NCBI RefSeq assembly: GCF_012396235.1
Contig: NZ_JAAXPA010000005.1
Coordinates: 1 to 64,000 of the forward strand
From: Rhodococcus opacus
Lineage (GTDB): Bacteria; Actinomycetota; Actinomycetes; Mycobacteriales; Mycobacteriaceae
Direction of reading: 5' to 3'
DNA: 64,000 nt
The position numbers and the translations under genes are program-made. Positions 26,641 through 36,038 of the stretch are shown one piece after another. The notes below the pieces were generated by a model. The model did no database searches, had not been told where the DNA came from, and saw only the letters and a list, made by a program, of their open reading frames with translations. Every line of letters starts with the position of its first letter. The first letter of the stretch is position 1.

Positions 26641-27327
26641 CTCGCGCAGCAGCGCGACGTCGGACACCATCCGGATGTGATCGGCCATCGCACGGGAAGC
26701 GCCCGCGGAGTCCTGGTCTCGAATCGCCGTCGCAATGCGGCGGTGCCCCTCGAGCGAGGCCCGCGGGCGTTCGGCTTGGGAGAGGGATTCGATCCGGGTC
26801 TCCCGGATCAGCCCGGAAATCTCGTGCATCAGCTTGGCCAGCAGTGACGAGTGCGCTGCGACAGTGATGGCCTCGTGGAACTGCTCGTCGCCGACGACGC
26901 CGCGATCTCCCGCGGCGATCTCGGCTTCCATCGTCGCGAGGGCGGAATCGATCGCCACCATTTCCGCGTCGGTCCGGCGCTCGGCGGCGAGCCCGGCAAG
27001 TTTGACCTCGAGTGCCTCGCGGGCCTCGATCACCTCGGGGAGACGGTCGGCGTGTTCCCGGAGCGCCTTGACCGCTCGTTCCTCGATGGGGCGGCGGACG
27101 AGCACGGCACCGTCCCCGTGCCGCACCGACACCACACCCTGCACCTCGAGGGCGACGAGCGCCTGACTCAGCGAAGCGCGACTCACGCCCAGTTGAGCGG
27201 CGAGTTCACGCTCGGCGGGGAGGCGGTCGCCCGGCGTCATCTCGTGGTCGGCGATATGGGCGCAGAGCTGTTCGACGATCACCTCGTACAGCCGCGGTCG
27301 TGCTACCGGACGCAGTTGCTCAGCCAC
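26632..27327 (-). CDS. FadR/GntR family transcriptional regulator
   Basis: The product has a GntR winged helix (ADHEMTPGDRLPAERELAAQLGVSRASLSQALVALEVQG) and a C-terminal helical FCD domain. I favour GTG 27327; the frame is open to 27393 with another GTG at 27351, so the N-terminus is uncertain by up to 22 residues. It is divergent from the MatC-like carrier. The carrier promoter and the promoter at 28950 share a TGGCTAG word at the same distance from the -35 box, overlapping the expected RNA start, so this regulator is the best candidate repressor of both. In malonate systems the comparable regulator is MatR/MdcY, also GntR-type. Confidence 0.87.
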   Translation of the reverse strand: MAEQLRPVARPRLYEVIVEQLCAHIADHEMTPGDRLPAERELAAQLGVSRASLSQALVALEVQGVVSVRHGDGAVLVRRPIEERAVKALREHADRLPEVIEAREALEVKLAGLAAERRTDAEMVAIDSALATMEAEIAAGDRGVVGDEQFHEAITVAAHSSLLAKLMHEISGLIRETRIESLSQAERPRASLEGHRRIATAIRDQDSAGASRAMADHIRMVSDVALLREGG

Positions 27328-27405
27328 TGGGCCACCCACTCTCCATTCCACTGAAACTACTCCACGGTATCTCGCACAGGCATGTAACCGCACCCATAGT
27401 TCCTA

Positions 27406-27459
27406 TTGACAGTGATCCATGACACTGCTTTTATGAAGTGGCTAGGCCAATCTGCCACT
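27406..27459 (+). promoter_or_regulatory. Promoter and operator of the MatC-like carrier gene
   Basis: TTGACA (27406-27411), a 17-bp spacer and TTTTAT (27429-27434) form a good promoter. TGGCTAGGCCA, a 4-3-4 dyad, lies at 27439-27449 over the expected start of RNA. A wider dyad AGTGGC...GCCACT spans 27437-27459. From TTGACA to TGGCTAG there are exactly 27 bp, as in the promoter at 28950. Confidence 0.7.
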
Positions 27460-27524
27460 GAGTCAATTTGCTCGCGGGCGGCGGTCGAGACCAGTTGCCA
27501 CTGCCACAGAACCGGAGACTTTTC

Positions 27525-28889
27525 ATGTCGACCGAGTTGATTCCCATACTTGCGCTCGCTGTCATGTTCCTGGCGGCGACCGTGCTGCCCGTGAACATGG
27601 GCGCTCTCGGCTTCGTTGCCGCCTTCTTCGTCGGAACCCTGTCACTGCACATGAGCAGCGACGACATCATCGCCGGATTCCCCAGCAGCCTGTTCCTGAC
27701 GCTGGTCGGCATCACTTACCTCTTCGCGATCGCCCAGAACAACGGGACCGTCGACCTCATGGTCCGCGGGGCGGTCCGGCTGGTCCGCGGACGTGTCGCG
27801 CTGATCCCCTGGGTGATGTTCGGGATCACGGCGGTACTCACCGCTATCGGCGCGCTCGGCCCCGCCGCCGTCGCGATCGTCGCGCCGATCGCTCTCGGCT
27901 TCGCCGCCCGCTACAAGATCAACGCCCTCCTGATGGGCATGATGGTCGTCCACGGGGCGCAGGCAGGCGGGTTCTCGCCGATCAGCATCTACGGCGTCAC
28001 GGTCAACGACATCGCGTCCAAGGCGGGATTGACCAACAGCCCGCTCACTCTGTTCCTCGGAAGCCTCCTGTTCAACGCCGCTATCGGGGTACTGCTATTC
28101 GTCTTCCTGGGCGGACGGGACCTGATCGGGCGCAGCGTGCACGACGACGCCGCCGGGGACACGGGAGGAAGCGGCGCCGGTGGGTCGGGCGGAGGAGTGC
28201 CCGCGACCGGAGGCGACTCGGGATCGGGAGGGGCCACCGCGACCAAGGTGCGCCCGACAGCGACCCTCGCGGGCGCACCCGCACGCTCCGGAGTCACATT
28301 CGATCAGGCCCTCACTCTGGTCGGTCTCGCCGCGCTCGCCGTGTTCTCGCTGATCCTCGACCTGGACGTGGGATTCATCTCGATGACGGTGGCCGTCATC
28401 CTGGCGCTCGCCTCGCCGAAGGCGCAGAAGGGTGCGATCGCGCAGATCAGCTGGTCGACGGTTCTGCTCATCGGCGGCGTGCTCACCTTCGTGGGGGTCC
28501 TGCAGGAGGCGGGCACCGTCGAGTACGTCGGAAACGCGGTCGCGAGCCTGGGGATGCCGCTTCTCGTCGCCCTGCTGCTCTGCTACATCGGGGCCATCGT
28601 CTCGGCGTTCGCGTCGTCCACGGCGATTCTGGGAGCGACCATTCCGCTCGCCGTCCCGTTCCTCCTCGCCGGTGAGGTGGGCGCGGTGGGAGTCATCGTC
28701 GCGCTCGCCATCTCCTCGACCATCGTGGACGTCAGTCCGTTCTCGACCAACGGAGCGCTGGTCCTCGCGAACGCACAGAATGTCGATCGAGACCGCTTCT
28801 ACAAGCAGATCCTGAAGTACAGCGCCCTCGTCGTCGCCATCGGGCCACTCGTGGCCTGGGCGATTCTCGTGGTGCCCGGCTGGCTCTGA
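27525..28889 (+). CDS. matC: MatC-like dicarboxylate (malonate) carrier
   Basis: The 454-residue membrane protein begins with the MatC N-terminal pattern as I remember it (LPVNMGALGFVAAFFVGT; GFPSSLFLTLVGITYLFAIAQNNGTVD). MatC of Rhizobium carries malonate. About eleven hydrophobic segments are seen. A Gly/Ser/Thr-rich cytoplasmic loop near residues 205-240 splits the two halves. Conserved repeat-like words are VNDIASKAG in the first half and DVSPFSTNGAL in the second, the form of ion-transporter re-entrant loops. ATG 27525 follows GGAG by 8 nt. A hairpin follows the gene, and the CoA-transferase operon downstream has its own promoter. The substrate is inferred from family and neighbours. Confidence 0.83.
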   Translation: MSTELIPILALAVMFLAATVLPVNMGALGFVAAFFVGTLSLHMSSDDIIAGFPSSLFLTLVGITYLFAIAQNNGTVDLMVRGAVRLVRGRVALIPWVMFGITAVLTAIGALGPAAVAIVAPIALGFAARYKINALLMGMMVVHGAQAGGFSPISIYGVTVNDIASKAGLTNSPLTLFLGSLLFNAAIGVLLFVFLGGRDLIGRSVHDDAAGDTGGSGAGGSGGGVPATGGDSGSGGATATKVRPTATLAGAPARSGVTFDQALTLVGLAALAVFSLILDLDVGFISMTVAVILALASPKAQKGAIAQISWSTVLLIGGVLTFVGVLQEAGTVEYVGNAVASLGMPLLVALLLCYIGAIVSAFASSTAILGATIPLAVPFLLAGEVGAVGVIVALAISSTIVDVSPFSTNGALVLANAQNVDRDRFYKQILKYSALVVAIGPLVAWAILVVPGWL

Positions 28890-28895
28890 CGGTCG

Positions 28896-28925
28896 GCGGG
28901 GAGGCGACCCGGCCCGCCTCCCCGC
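28896..28925 (+). terminator. Hairpin after the MatC-like gene
   Basis: GCGGGGAGGC (28896-28905) pairs perfectly with GCCTCCCCGC (28916-28925) around a 10-nt loop, 7 bp after the stop codon. It separates the carrier transcript from the next operon. Confidence 0.65.
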
Positions 28926-28949
28926 GTCCTTGCGTCGATTCTCAACCTC

Positions 28950-28989
28950 TTGACATCGGTCGGATCAAATGTTTCATTTAATTGGCTAG
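28950..28989 (+). promoter_or_regulatory. Promoter and operator of the CoA-transferase/carboxyltransferase operon
   Basis: TTGACA at 28950-28955 is followed after 17 bp by TTCATT (28973-28978) and after exactly 27 bp by TGGCTAG (28983-28989), the same spacing as at 27406. The word continues into a dyad CTAGT-CC-ACTAG. Shared promoter and operator layout argues for joint control by the FadR-type regulator. Confidence 0.65.
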
Positions 28990-29057
28990 TCCACTAGGTC
29001 ACTGCACCAACAGTCCAGCTCTCGCGGCTCTCGCCAGGAAGTAACGGGTGGTTTCAC

Positions 29058-30254
29058 ATGTCCACGAACACGATGGAGCGCACAGGTCCGCTGCAAGGAG
29101 TGGTCGTCGTCGATCTGACCCGCGCACTTGCGGGCCCCCACGCCGCGATGATGCTCGGCGACCTCGGCGCCGACGTCATCAAGATCGAGACCCCGCACGG
29201 CGGCGACGACACCCGCGGATGGGGGCCGCCCTTCGTGGAGCCGGCGGACGCAGAGCGGGAATCGACGTACTTCCTGTCCGCGAATCGGAACAAGAAGTCG
29301 ATCACCCTCGACCTCAAGGCCGACGACGGACGGGCCACCCTCGAATCCCTCGTCCGGCGCGCCGACGTCCTCATGGAGAACTTCCGCACCGGCGTCCTCG
29401 ACCGCCTGGGATTCACCACCGAACGGCTCGCGGAGCTGAACCCGCGCCTGGTCGTCCTGTCCATCAGCGGATTCGGTCACGACGGACCCGAAGGCGGACG
29501 CGCGGGGTACGACCAGATCGCGCAGGGCGAGGCCGGGCTGATGTCGCTGACCGGCCCCAATCCCGACGACGTCCAGCGCGTCGGAGTGCCCATCGCGGAC
29601 CTGCTCGCCGGCATGTACGGGGCGTTCGGCGTCGTCGCCGCCCTGCAGGAACGTGAGCGCACCGGACGGGGCCGCGTCGTGCGAACGTCGTTGCTGGCCA
29701 GCGTCGTCGGCGTGCACGCCTTCCAGGGGACGAAGTGGACCGTCGCCGGCGAGGTCGGCGAGGCGCAGGGCAACCACCATCCCTCGATCTCGCCCTACGG
29801 GCTGTTCCGCACCGCCGACGGCGCCGTCCAGATCTCCGTCGGCAGCGAAGGACTGTGGAAGCGGTTCTGCGCGGGCTTCCACCTCGATCCGGACACCCCC
29901 GGAATGGCCACGAATCCCGAACGCGTCGAGAACCACAAGCAGGTCCTGGAACTGGTCGAGGATGCGTTCGGCGCGTACACCAGCGACGAACTTCTCATCG
30001 AACTCGACCGCATCGGGGTGCCCGCCGGACGCGTCCGGACGATCTCCGAAGTCTACGAATGGGAGCAGACCAAGTCGCAGGGACTGCTCGTCGACGTCGA
30101 CCACCGCACACTCGGCAACATCACGCTGCCCGGCCCGCCCCTGCGGTTCTTCGAACCGGACGGCACCGAGGTGACCGAGACCCGGCACACCGCACCGCCG
30201 GTGCTCGGCGCGGACAACGACACCGTGTTGTCGTGGCTGAAAGAGTGCAGCTGA
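29058..30254 (+). CDS. CaiB/BaiF family (class III) CoA-transferase
   Basis: The 398-residue protein has the same class III features as the gene at 25444: VVVDLTRALAGPHAAMMLGDLGADVIKIETP, NRNKKSITLDLK, and GYDQIAQGEAGLMSLTGP with the catalytic Asp. It starts at ATG 29058, and its stop shares one base with the next start, so it is coupled to the fused carboxyltransferase. In this setting it could transfer CoA to malonate or another small dicarboxylate brought in by the MatC-like carrier. The transferase class is certain from motifs; the acid is inferred from context. Confidence 0.9.
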   Translation: MSTNTMERTGPLQGVVVVDLTRALAGPHAAMMLGDLGADVIKIETPHGGDDTRGWGPPFVEPADAERESTYFLSANRNKKSITLDLKADDGRATLESLVRRADVLMENFRTGVLDRLGFTTERLAELNPRLVVLSISGFGHDGPEGGRAGYDQIAQGEAGLMSLTGPNPDDVQRVGVPIADLLAGMYGAFGVVAALQERERTGRGRVVRTSLLASVVGVHAFQGTKWTVAGEVGEAQGNHHPSISPYGLFRTADGAVQISVGSEGLWKRFCAGFHLDPDTPGMATNPERVENHKQVLELVEDAFGAYTSDELLIELDRIGVPAGRVRTISEVYEWEQTKSQGLLVDVDHRTLGNITLPGPPLRFFEPDGTEVTETRHTAPPVLGADNDTVLSWLKECS

Positions 30255-31762
30255 TGGCTCGCCTGACCGCTCCCGAACTGCTCGACCTCGTGGTCGACGC
30301 CGGCACCTGGGAATCGTGGGACACGCCTCCGATCCAGGTCGCGGCGGACTCCGAGTACGCCGACGAACTTCTTCGCGCACAGGAGAAGACCGGCCTCGAC
30401 GAGGCGGTGCTGACCGGGGTGGCCACCATCCGCGGCCGCCGAACGGCAATCCTCGTCTGCGAATTCGGCTTTCTGGGCGGCTCCATCGGCGTTGCCGCAG
30501 GCGAGCGTCTGGTCGCCGGGATCCGGCGCGCCACGCGCGAACGCCTTCCGCTGCTCGCCCTGCCCACGTCGGGTGGCACGCGAATGCAGGAGGGAACGAC
30601 CGCGTTCCTGCAGATGGTCAAAATCACGGCGGCGGTGATCAAGCACAAGGAGGCGCACCTGCCGTATCTCGTCTACCTGCGGAGCCCCACGACCGGCGGT
30701 GTCTTCGCATCCTGGGGGTCGCTGGGGCACGTCACCATCGCTGAACCGGGAGCGCTCGTCGGCTTCCTCGGACCGCGCGTGTTCGAGGCGCTGTACGAGT
30801 CGCCGTTCCCGGCGGGCGTCCAGACCGCCGAGAACCTCCACGCGCACGGACTCATCGACGCGGTGCGGCCGCCGGACCAACTCGCCGAGATCGTCGACCG
30901 CGCGCTGCGCATCATCACCTCCGGCCGTGGTGGCCGGCCGTCGCTCGCGGACGCCCCCGTGCACGAGAGTCTGCCGGACGTCCCCGCCTGGGATTCGGTG
31001 GTCGCCTCGCGCCGCGAGGACCGGCCGGGTGTGCGTGAGGTGATGTTCCACTCCGCGTCGGATGTTCTTCCGCTCAACGGAACCGGTCAGGGTGAGGTCG
31101 ATCCGGGTTTGATCCTCGCTCTCGTCCGGTTCGGTGACATGCCGTGCGTCCTACTCGGACAGGACCGTCGAGGGCAGACCACGCGGTCGCCGCTCGGCCC
31201 GGGCGCGCTGCGGGAGGCCCGCCGGGGAATGCGGCTGGCGGCGGAACTGAACCTGCCGTTGGTGACGGTCATCGACACCGCGGGCGCGGCATTGTCGAAG
31301 GAGGCGGAGGAAGGCGGTCTGGCCGGTGAGATCGCCCGCTGCATCGCCGACATGGTCTCGCTCGACGTCCCCACCATCTCTCTGCTGCTCGGGCAGGGCA
31401 CCGGTGGCGGCGCGCTCGCGTTGATCCCGGCCGATCGGGTGCTCGCGGCCCAGCACGGCTGGCTGTCGCCCCTGCCACCCGAAGGTGCGAGCGCGATCCT
31501 GCACCACGACATCGCGCACGCGCCGGACATGGCCGCCCGCCAGGGAATCCGGTCGTCCGATCTCCTTGCGACCGGCATCGTGGACGAGGTAATCCCCGAA
31601 TTCCCCGATGCGGCAGAAGAATCCACGGCGTTCTGCACCCGGGTGGGTGCGGTGCTCCACCGCGAGCTGTCGCTCCTCGATGCGGCAGACACCACCCAGC
31701 GACTCTCCGACCGTGCGGAGCGATTCGACCGGATCGGTCTGTTGCAGCCCGCACACGCATGA
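30254..31762 (+). CDS. Fused beta-alpha carboxyltransferase, possible biotin-independent acyl-CoA decarboxylase
   Basis: The 502-residue protein joins two crotonase-fold carboxyltransferase halves. Residues 1-225 are AccD/MdcD-like: EFGFLGGSIGVAAGERL (70-86), SGGTRMQEG (106-114), TTGGVFASWGSLG and AEPGALVGFLGPRV. Residues 265-500 are AccA/MdcE-like: VIDTAGAALSKEAEEGGL, then LGQGTGGGALAL (379-390) and PPEGASAIL. The oxyanion-hole Gly-Gly pairs are intact in both. The AccD zinc ribbon is missing, and no biotin carboxylase or biotin carrier is nearby. It may decarboxylate malonyl-CoA directly, as MdcD/E do on an acyl carrier, instead of carboxylating. Assembly with a distant biotin subunit is the alternative. 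Confidence 0.8.
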   Translation: MARLTAPELLDLVVDAGTWESWDTPPIQVAADSEYADELLRAQEKTGLDEAVLTGVATIRGRRTAILVCEFGFLGGSIGVAAGERLVAGIRRATRERLPLLALPTSGGTRMQEGTTAFLQMVKITAAVIKHKEAHLPYLVYLRSPTTGGVFASWGSLGHVTIAEPGALVGFLGPRVFEALYESPFPAGVQTAENLHAHGLIDAVRPPDQLAEIVDRALRIITSGRGGRPSLADAPVHESLPDVPAWDSVVASRREDRPGVREVMFHSASDVLPLNGTGQGEVDPGLILALVRFGDMPCVLLGQDRRGQTTRSPLGPGALREARRGMRLAAELNLPLVTVIDTAGAALSKEAEEGGLAGEIARCIADMVSLDVPTISLLLGQGTGGGALALIPADRVLAAQHGWLSPLPPEGASAILHHDIAHAPDMAARQGIRSSDLLATGIVDEVIPEFPDAAEESTAFCTRVGAVLHRELSLLDAADTTQRLSDRAERFDRIGLLQPAHA

Positions 31763-31763
31763 C

Positions 31764-31802
31764 CGCGGCGCCGGGGATCCCGATCGGATCCCCGGCGCCG
31801 CG
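31764..31802. terminator. 17-bp perfect hairpin between convergent operons
   Basis: The 17-bp arms at 31764-31780 and 31786-31802 are exact reverse complements around a 5-nt loop CGATC. It sits 1 bp after the carboxyltransferase stop and 28 bp before the sdaA stop, and serves both strands. Confidence 0.8.
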
Positions 31803-31830
31803 TCCATTCACTGGTCCTCGAGGACTTGCG

Positions 31831-33213
31831 TCAGCATTCGACGAGATTCACCGACACGTTCACGGCGAGACCGCCGGTGGACGTCTCCTTGTACTTCGAG
31901 CTCATGTCGGCGCCGGTGGCCCGCATCGTCTCGATCACCTGATCCAGACTGACTCGGTGCGTGCCGTCGCCGCGCAGCGCCATCCGGGCGGCGTTGATCG
32001 CCTTGCCCGCCGAGATGGCGTTGCGCTCGATGCACGGAATCTGCACCAGGCCGCCGATGGGATCACACGTCAGACCGAGACTGTGTTCCATCGCGATCTC
32101 CGCCGAGTTCTCCACCTGCTCCGGGCTGCCGCCGAGGATCTCGGCGAGCCCGGCAGCGGCCATGGACGCCGCGGAACCCACCTCGCCCTGACAGCCCACC
32201 TCGGCCCCGGAGATCGAGGCCCGTTCCTTGTACAGGGATCCGATTGCGCCGGCCGCCAACAGGAATCGCACCGTTGTTCCGTTCGGGTCGGCCTTCCCGG
32301 CGGGGGTGTAGTGCAGCGCGTAGTGCAACACCGCCGGGATGATGCCGGCCGCCCCGTTGGTGGGGGCGGTGACGATCCGTCCACCGGACGCGTTCTCCTC
32401 GTTGACGGCGAGCGCCACCAGGTTCACCCAGTCCTCGGCGAACGCGGGATCACGACCGGGATCCTCCACGTTCAGCCGCTCGTACCAGCCGCGGGCGCGT
32501 CGGCGCACCCGCAGACTTCCGGGCAGATACCCGTCCCGGCCGATTCCGCGTCGCTGACACTCGACCATCACGTCGCGGATGTGCAGGAGCCGCGCCCGGA
32601 CCTCCGGCTCGGGCCGGAGGGCGCGTTCGTGCTCGAGCATGACCTCGCTGATCGTGAGACCGTAGTGCTCGCTGAGGGCGAGCAGTTCACGCGCGGACCC
32701 GAACGACAGCGAATTCGCGCCGGCGGCGACGGACACCTCCGGTTCGGTGTCGGTGACGACGAATCCGCCGCCGATCGAATAGTACGTCTGCGCGTGCAGT
32801 TCACGACCGGTGACGCTAGTCGCGGTGAGGGTCATGCCGTTGGGGTGAAAGTCCAGAACCGTCAACGGGTGCAACACCATCTCGTCCTCGGCGAGCGGAA
32901 TGTCGACCGTCCCGCCGAGGCGGATCCGCCGACTCGCCCGCACCGCTGCGAGCCGCGTCTCCATCTCCTCGGTGGCGATGGTCTCCGGTCGGTACCCCTC
33001 GAGACCGAGGAGGATCGCCGACATCGTGCCGTGGCCGGCGCCGGTGGCCGCGAGCGATCCGTACAGATCGACACGGACACCGGCGACGTCCCCGAGAACG
33101 CCGAGTGTGTCGAGGTCGTCGACGAACGTGCCCGCCGCCCGCATCGGGCCGACGGTATGCGAACTCGACGGTCCGATACCGACCGAGAACAGGTCGAACA
33201 CACTGATCGTCAC
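31831..33213 (-). CDS. sdaA: L-serine ammonia-lyase (iron-sulfur type)
   Basis: The 460-residue single-chain enzyme converts L-serine to pyruvate and ammonia. It has the N-terminal [21 protein letters not shown] motif, the central [20 protein letters not shown], and cysteines in [17 protein letters not shown] and IPCIERN that bind the [4Fe-4S] cluster. The start is GTG 33213, just 3 bp after the glyA stop, so it is the last gene of the gcv operon. With intact GlyA, glycine would be turned to serine and then to pyruvate. Control is through the glycine riboswitch at the operon head. Confidence 0.93.
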   Translation of the reverse strand: MTISVFDLFSVGIGPSSSHTVGPMRAAGTFVDDLDTLGVLGDVAGVRVDLYGSLAATGAGHGTMSAILLGLEGYRPETIATEEMETRLAAVRASRRIRLGGTVDIPLAEDEMVLHPLTVLDFHPNGMTLTATSVTGRELHAQTYYSIGGGFVVTDTEPEVSVAAGANSLSFGSARELLALSEHYGLTISEVMLEHERALRPEPEVRARLLHIRDVMVECQRRGIGRDGYLPGSLRVRRRARGWYERLNVEDPGRDPAFAEDWVNLVALAVNEENASGGRIVTAPTNGAAGIIPAVLHYALHYTPAGKADPNGTTVRFLLAAGAIGSLYKERASISGAEVGCQGEVGSAASMAAAGLAEILGGSPEQVENSAEIAMEHSLGLTCDPIGGLVQIPCIERNAISAGKAINAARMALRGDGTHRVSLDQVIETMRATGADMSSKYKETSTGGLAVNVSVNLVEC

Positions 33214-33216
33214 GAG

Positions 33217-34484
33217 TTACAGGCCCGGGTAGAGGGGGTACTTGTCCGCGAGCACCCGGACCTGGGCGGCCAACCCGGACGTGTCCGCGTCGGCGGGCGC
33301 GACGAGGGCCTGGGCGATCAGGTCGGCGACCGACACGAAGTCGTCCCTGCCGAAGCCGCGGGCGGCGAGTGCCGGTGTGCCGATGCGCAGACCGGACGTC
33401 ACCATCGGCGGCCGTGGATCGAACGGGACGGCGTTGCGGTTGACGGTATTCCGATCGCGTCGAGGCGGTCCTCGGCCTGCTGCCCGTCGATGGCGGCATC
33501 CCGCAGGTCGACGAGGACGAGGTGCACGTCCGTGCCGCCGGTGAGGACGCTGATTCCGGCTTCCTTGACATCGGGTCCGCTGAGCCGTTCGGCGAGGAAC
33601 TTCGCACCGTCCAGGCAGCGCTCCTGACGCTCCGCGAATTCGGGTTCGGCCGCCATCTTGAATGCCGTTGCCTTGCCCGCGATCACGTGTTCCAATGGGC
33701 CGCCCTGCTGGCCGGGGAACACCGCGGAGTTGATCTTCTTCGCGATGGCCGCGTCGTTGGTCAGGATGATGCCGCCGCGGGGTCCGCCCAGCGTCTTGTG
33801 CGTCGTCGACGTGACGACGTGCGCGTGCGGGACGGGAGACGGGTGGAACCCGGTGGCGACCAGGCCTGCGAAGTGGGCCATGTCGACCATCAGGTACGCG
33901 CCGACTTCGTCGGCGATCTCCCGGAAGCGGGCGAAGTCCAGGTGCCGGGGGTAGGCCGACCAGCCGGCGATGATCAGTTGCGGCCGGTGCTCGCGTGCCG
34001 CCTTCGCCACCTCGTCCATGTCGATGAGGTAGTCCTGCTCGGACACCCCGTACGCGGCGACGTTGTAGAGCTTGCCGGAGAAGTTGAGGCGCATGCCGTG
34101 CGTGAGGTGGCCGCCGTCCGCGAGGGACAGTCCGAGGATCGTGTCGCCCGGTTTGATCAGCGCATGCATCACCGACGCGTTCGCGGTGGCGCCCGAATGC
34201 GGTTGCACGTTGGCGTATTCGGTGGCGAAGAGGGCCTTGACGCGGTCGATGGCGAGCTGCTCGATGGAGTCGACGTGCTCGCATCCGCCGTAGTAGCGGC
34301 GTCCGGGGTACCCCTCGGCGTACTTGTTGGTCAGCACGGAACCCTGCGCCTGCATCACCGAAAGCGGTGCGTGGTTCTCCGACGCGATCATCTCGAGGCC
34401 GGTGCGCTGACGCTCGAGTTCCTTGCCGATGAGTGCGGCGACGTCCGGGTCGAAATCCGCGAGGTCGCGGTTCAGGACGCTCAT
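33217..34484 (-). pseudogene. glyA: Serine hydroxymethyltransferase with a one-base frameshift
   Basis: ATG 34484 overlaps the gcvH stop (ATGA). The protein reads cleanly as GlyA ([37 protein letters not shown] with the PLP lysine) until DRLDAIGI near 33450. Frame is then lost and a stop follows. In the next frame the text continues exactly where expected ([27 protein letters not shown]) to a stop at 33217. The span of 1268 nt is one base short of 423 codons, so a single deletion near 33447-33448 explains everything. As written, the product would be about 90 residues short and end in foreign residues. A sequencing error is possible. Confidence 0.85.
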
Positions 34485-34885
34485 GCCTGCACCCCGTTCT
34501 TCTCCGCGTACTCGGCGGCGGTGAGGAGCTCGCCGGCGGCGGACGGCTGGACGGCGAACAGCCAGCCCTCCCCGTAGGGGTCGGAGGTGACCAGTCCCGG
34601 GTCGTCGACGGCGGCGGTGTTGATCAGGGTGACCCGGCCACTCACCGGCGGATACAGCTCGGACACGGTCTTGGTCGACTCGACCTCGCCGCACGATTCG
34701 CCGGCGACGATGGTCGCACCGACCTCCGGCAGGTCGACGAAGACGAGTTCGCCGAGCGAGTTGACGGCGACCGACGTGATGCCGACCCGGACCGGTTCGT
34801 CGGGGAGCGTGGCGCCCGGCTCGATCAGGACCCACTCGTGGTCGTCGGTGTAGCTGCGGTCGTCAGGGAAGGCGTGCGAAGACAT
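34481..34885 (-). CDS. gcvH: Glycine cleavage system H protein
   Basis: The 134-residue lipoyl carrier shuttles the aminomethyl group between the P, T and L proteins. The lipoylated lysine is Lys72 in [10 protein letters not shown], and DHEWV near the N-terminus is the family opening. ATG 34885 gives the usual length; the longer frame to 35209 is a shadow of gcvT. The gene lies 37 bp after gcvT and overlaps glyA by 4 bp. Its lipoyl group would be supplied by LipA and oxidised by Lpd, both encoded across the riboswitch. Confidence 0.93.
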   Translation of the reverse strand: MSSHAFPDDRSYTDDHEWVLIEPGATLPDEPVRVGITSVAVNSLGELVFVDLPEVGATIVAGESCGEVESTKTVSELYPPVSGRVTLINTAAVDDPGLVTSDPYGEGWLFAVQPSAAGELLTAAEYAEKNGVQA

Positions 34886-34922
34886 GTGTGACCCTTTCAG
34901 GGCTGAAGTGGGTGGGAACGGC

Positions 34923-36038
34923 TCAGGAGCGGCGGTAGAACGGCGACGGCGTGACCACGAACGGCTCCTTCTTGCCGCGGATGTCCACGGTGAGTTCGGT
35001 GCCGGGTTCGCGGAACGCGACGTCCACGAACGCGAGCGCGATCGGATGCCCGAGCGTCGGAGACAACGCCCCGGACGTGATGATGCCGACCGCCGACTCG
35101 CCGGCCGCGTCCAACACGGTGTACTCGGCGCGGGCCGCCCGGCGCCCGCTTCCGGCGAGGCCGACGAGCACCCGCTGCGGGGCCTGCTCCGACAACGTCT
35201 GCAGGGCATCGCGGCCGACGAACTCCTTGTTCAGCCGGACCACCTTGCCGAGCCCGGCCTCGTACGGATTCGTGCCGAGGGTCAGTTCTTGGCCGTACAG
35301 CGCCATTCCGGCCTCGAGTCGGAGGGTGTCGCGGCACGCGAGGCCGGCGGGGACGCCGCCGCGGGCCGTGGTGGCGTCGAGCAATGCGCGCCACAACGGC
35401 ACGGACAGCTCGTTCGGCACGTACAGCTCGAAGCCGTCCTCCCCGGTGTACCCGGTGCGGGCGAGGAGGACGTCGATGCCGGCGACCACCGCGCGCGTGA
35501 CGGCGTAGTACTTCAACTCCGCCACCGTCTCGACCTGCTCGGCGGGAACGAGGGACTGCACGACGTCCTGGGCGGCCGGTCCCTGCACCGCGATCAGGGC
35601 GGTCTCCGAGGATTGGTCGTCGACCTTGGCGGAGAAGCCCTCGACGCGCGCCGCGAGTTCGCGGTACACCGTCGGCGCGTTGGCCGCGTTGGCGACCACG
35701 AGGAAATGCTCGTTGGCGAGACGGTAGACGACCAGATCGTCGATGACCCCGCCGTCCGCGTTGCACAGGAGGGAGTACTTGGCCCGGCCGACGCCGATCT
35801 TCGAGAGTTCGCCGGCCAGAGCGTAATCCAAGACAGCTCCGGACTCGGGCCCGGTGACCGCGATCTCGCCCATGTGCGAGAGGTCGAACAGTCCGGCGGT
35901 CTTGCGGACGGCGTGGTGTTCGGCGAGTTCGCTGTCGTACTTCAGCGGCATCTGCCAGCCCGCGAAGTCGGTGAAATGGGCTCCCAGCGCGCCGTGCTCG
36001 CCGAGCAGCGGGGACGCGGGCGTCGTGGTGAGGGTCAT
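34923..36038 (-). CDS. gcvT: Glycine cleavage system T protein (aminomethyltransferase)
   Basis: The 371-residue enzyme releases ammonia from aminomethyl-lipoyl-GcvH and makes methylene-tetrahydrofolate. Family marks are [27 protein letters not shown] with the catalytic Asp (DD), [13 protein letters not shown], and LGLGKVV-like [21 protein letters not shown] 36038 overlaps the gcvP stop by 4 bp. Length matches the family (about 365). Confidence 0.94.
   Translation of the reverse strand: MTLTTTPASPLLGEHGALGAHFTDFAGWQMPLKYDSELAEHHAVRKTAGLFDLSHMGEIAVTGPESGAVLDYALAGELSKIGVGRAKYSLLCNADGGVIDDLVVYRLANEHFLVVANAANAPTVYRELAARVEGFSAKVDDQSSETALIAVQGPAAQDVVQSLVPAEQVETVAELKYYAVTRAVVAGIDVLLARTGYTGEDGFELYVPNELSVPLWRALLDATTARGGVPAGLACRDTLRLEAGMALYGQELTLGTNPYEAGLGKVVRLNKEFVGRDALQTLSEQAPQRVLVGLAGSGRRAARAEYTVLDAAGESAVGIITSGALSPTLGHPIALAFVDVAFREPGTELTVDIRGKKEPFVVTPSPFYRRS

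Noticed and set aside
31759..33627. A 622-residue plus-strand open frame across sdaA and the end of glyA
   Set aside because: It is low-complexity and antisense to sdaA, whose motifs are clear. No ribosome site or family likeness.
33399..34835. The single 478-residue frame that includes most of glyA
   Set aside because: Its N-terminal part is a shadow of gcvH and its C-terminus ends in frameshifted residues; it is not one real protein.
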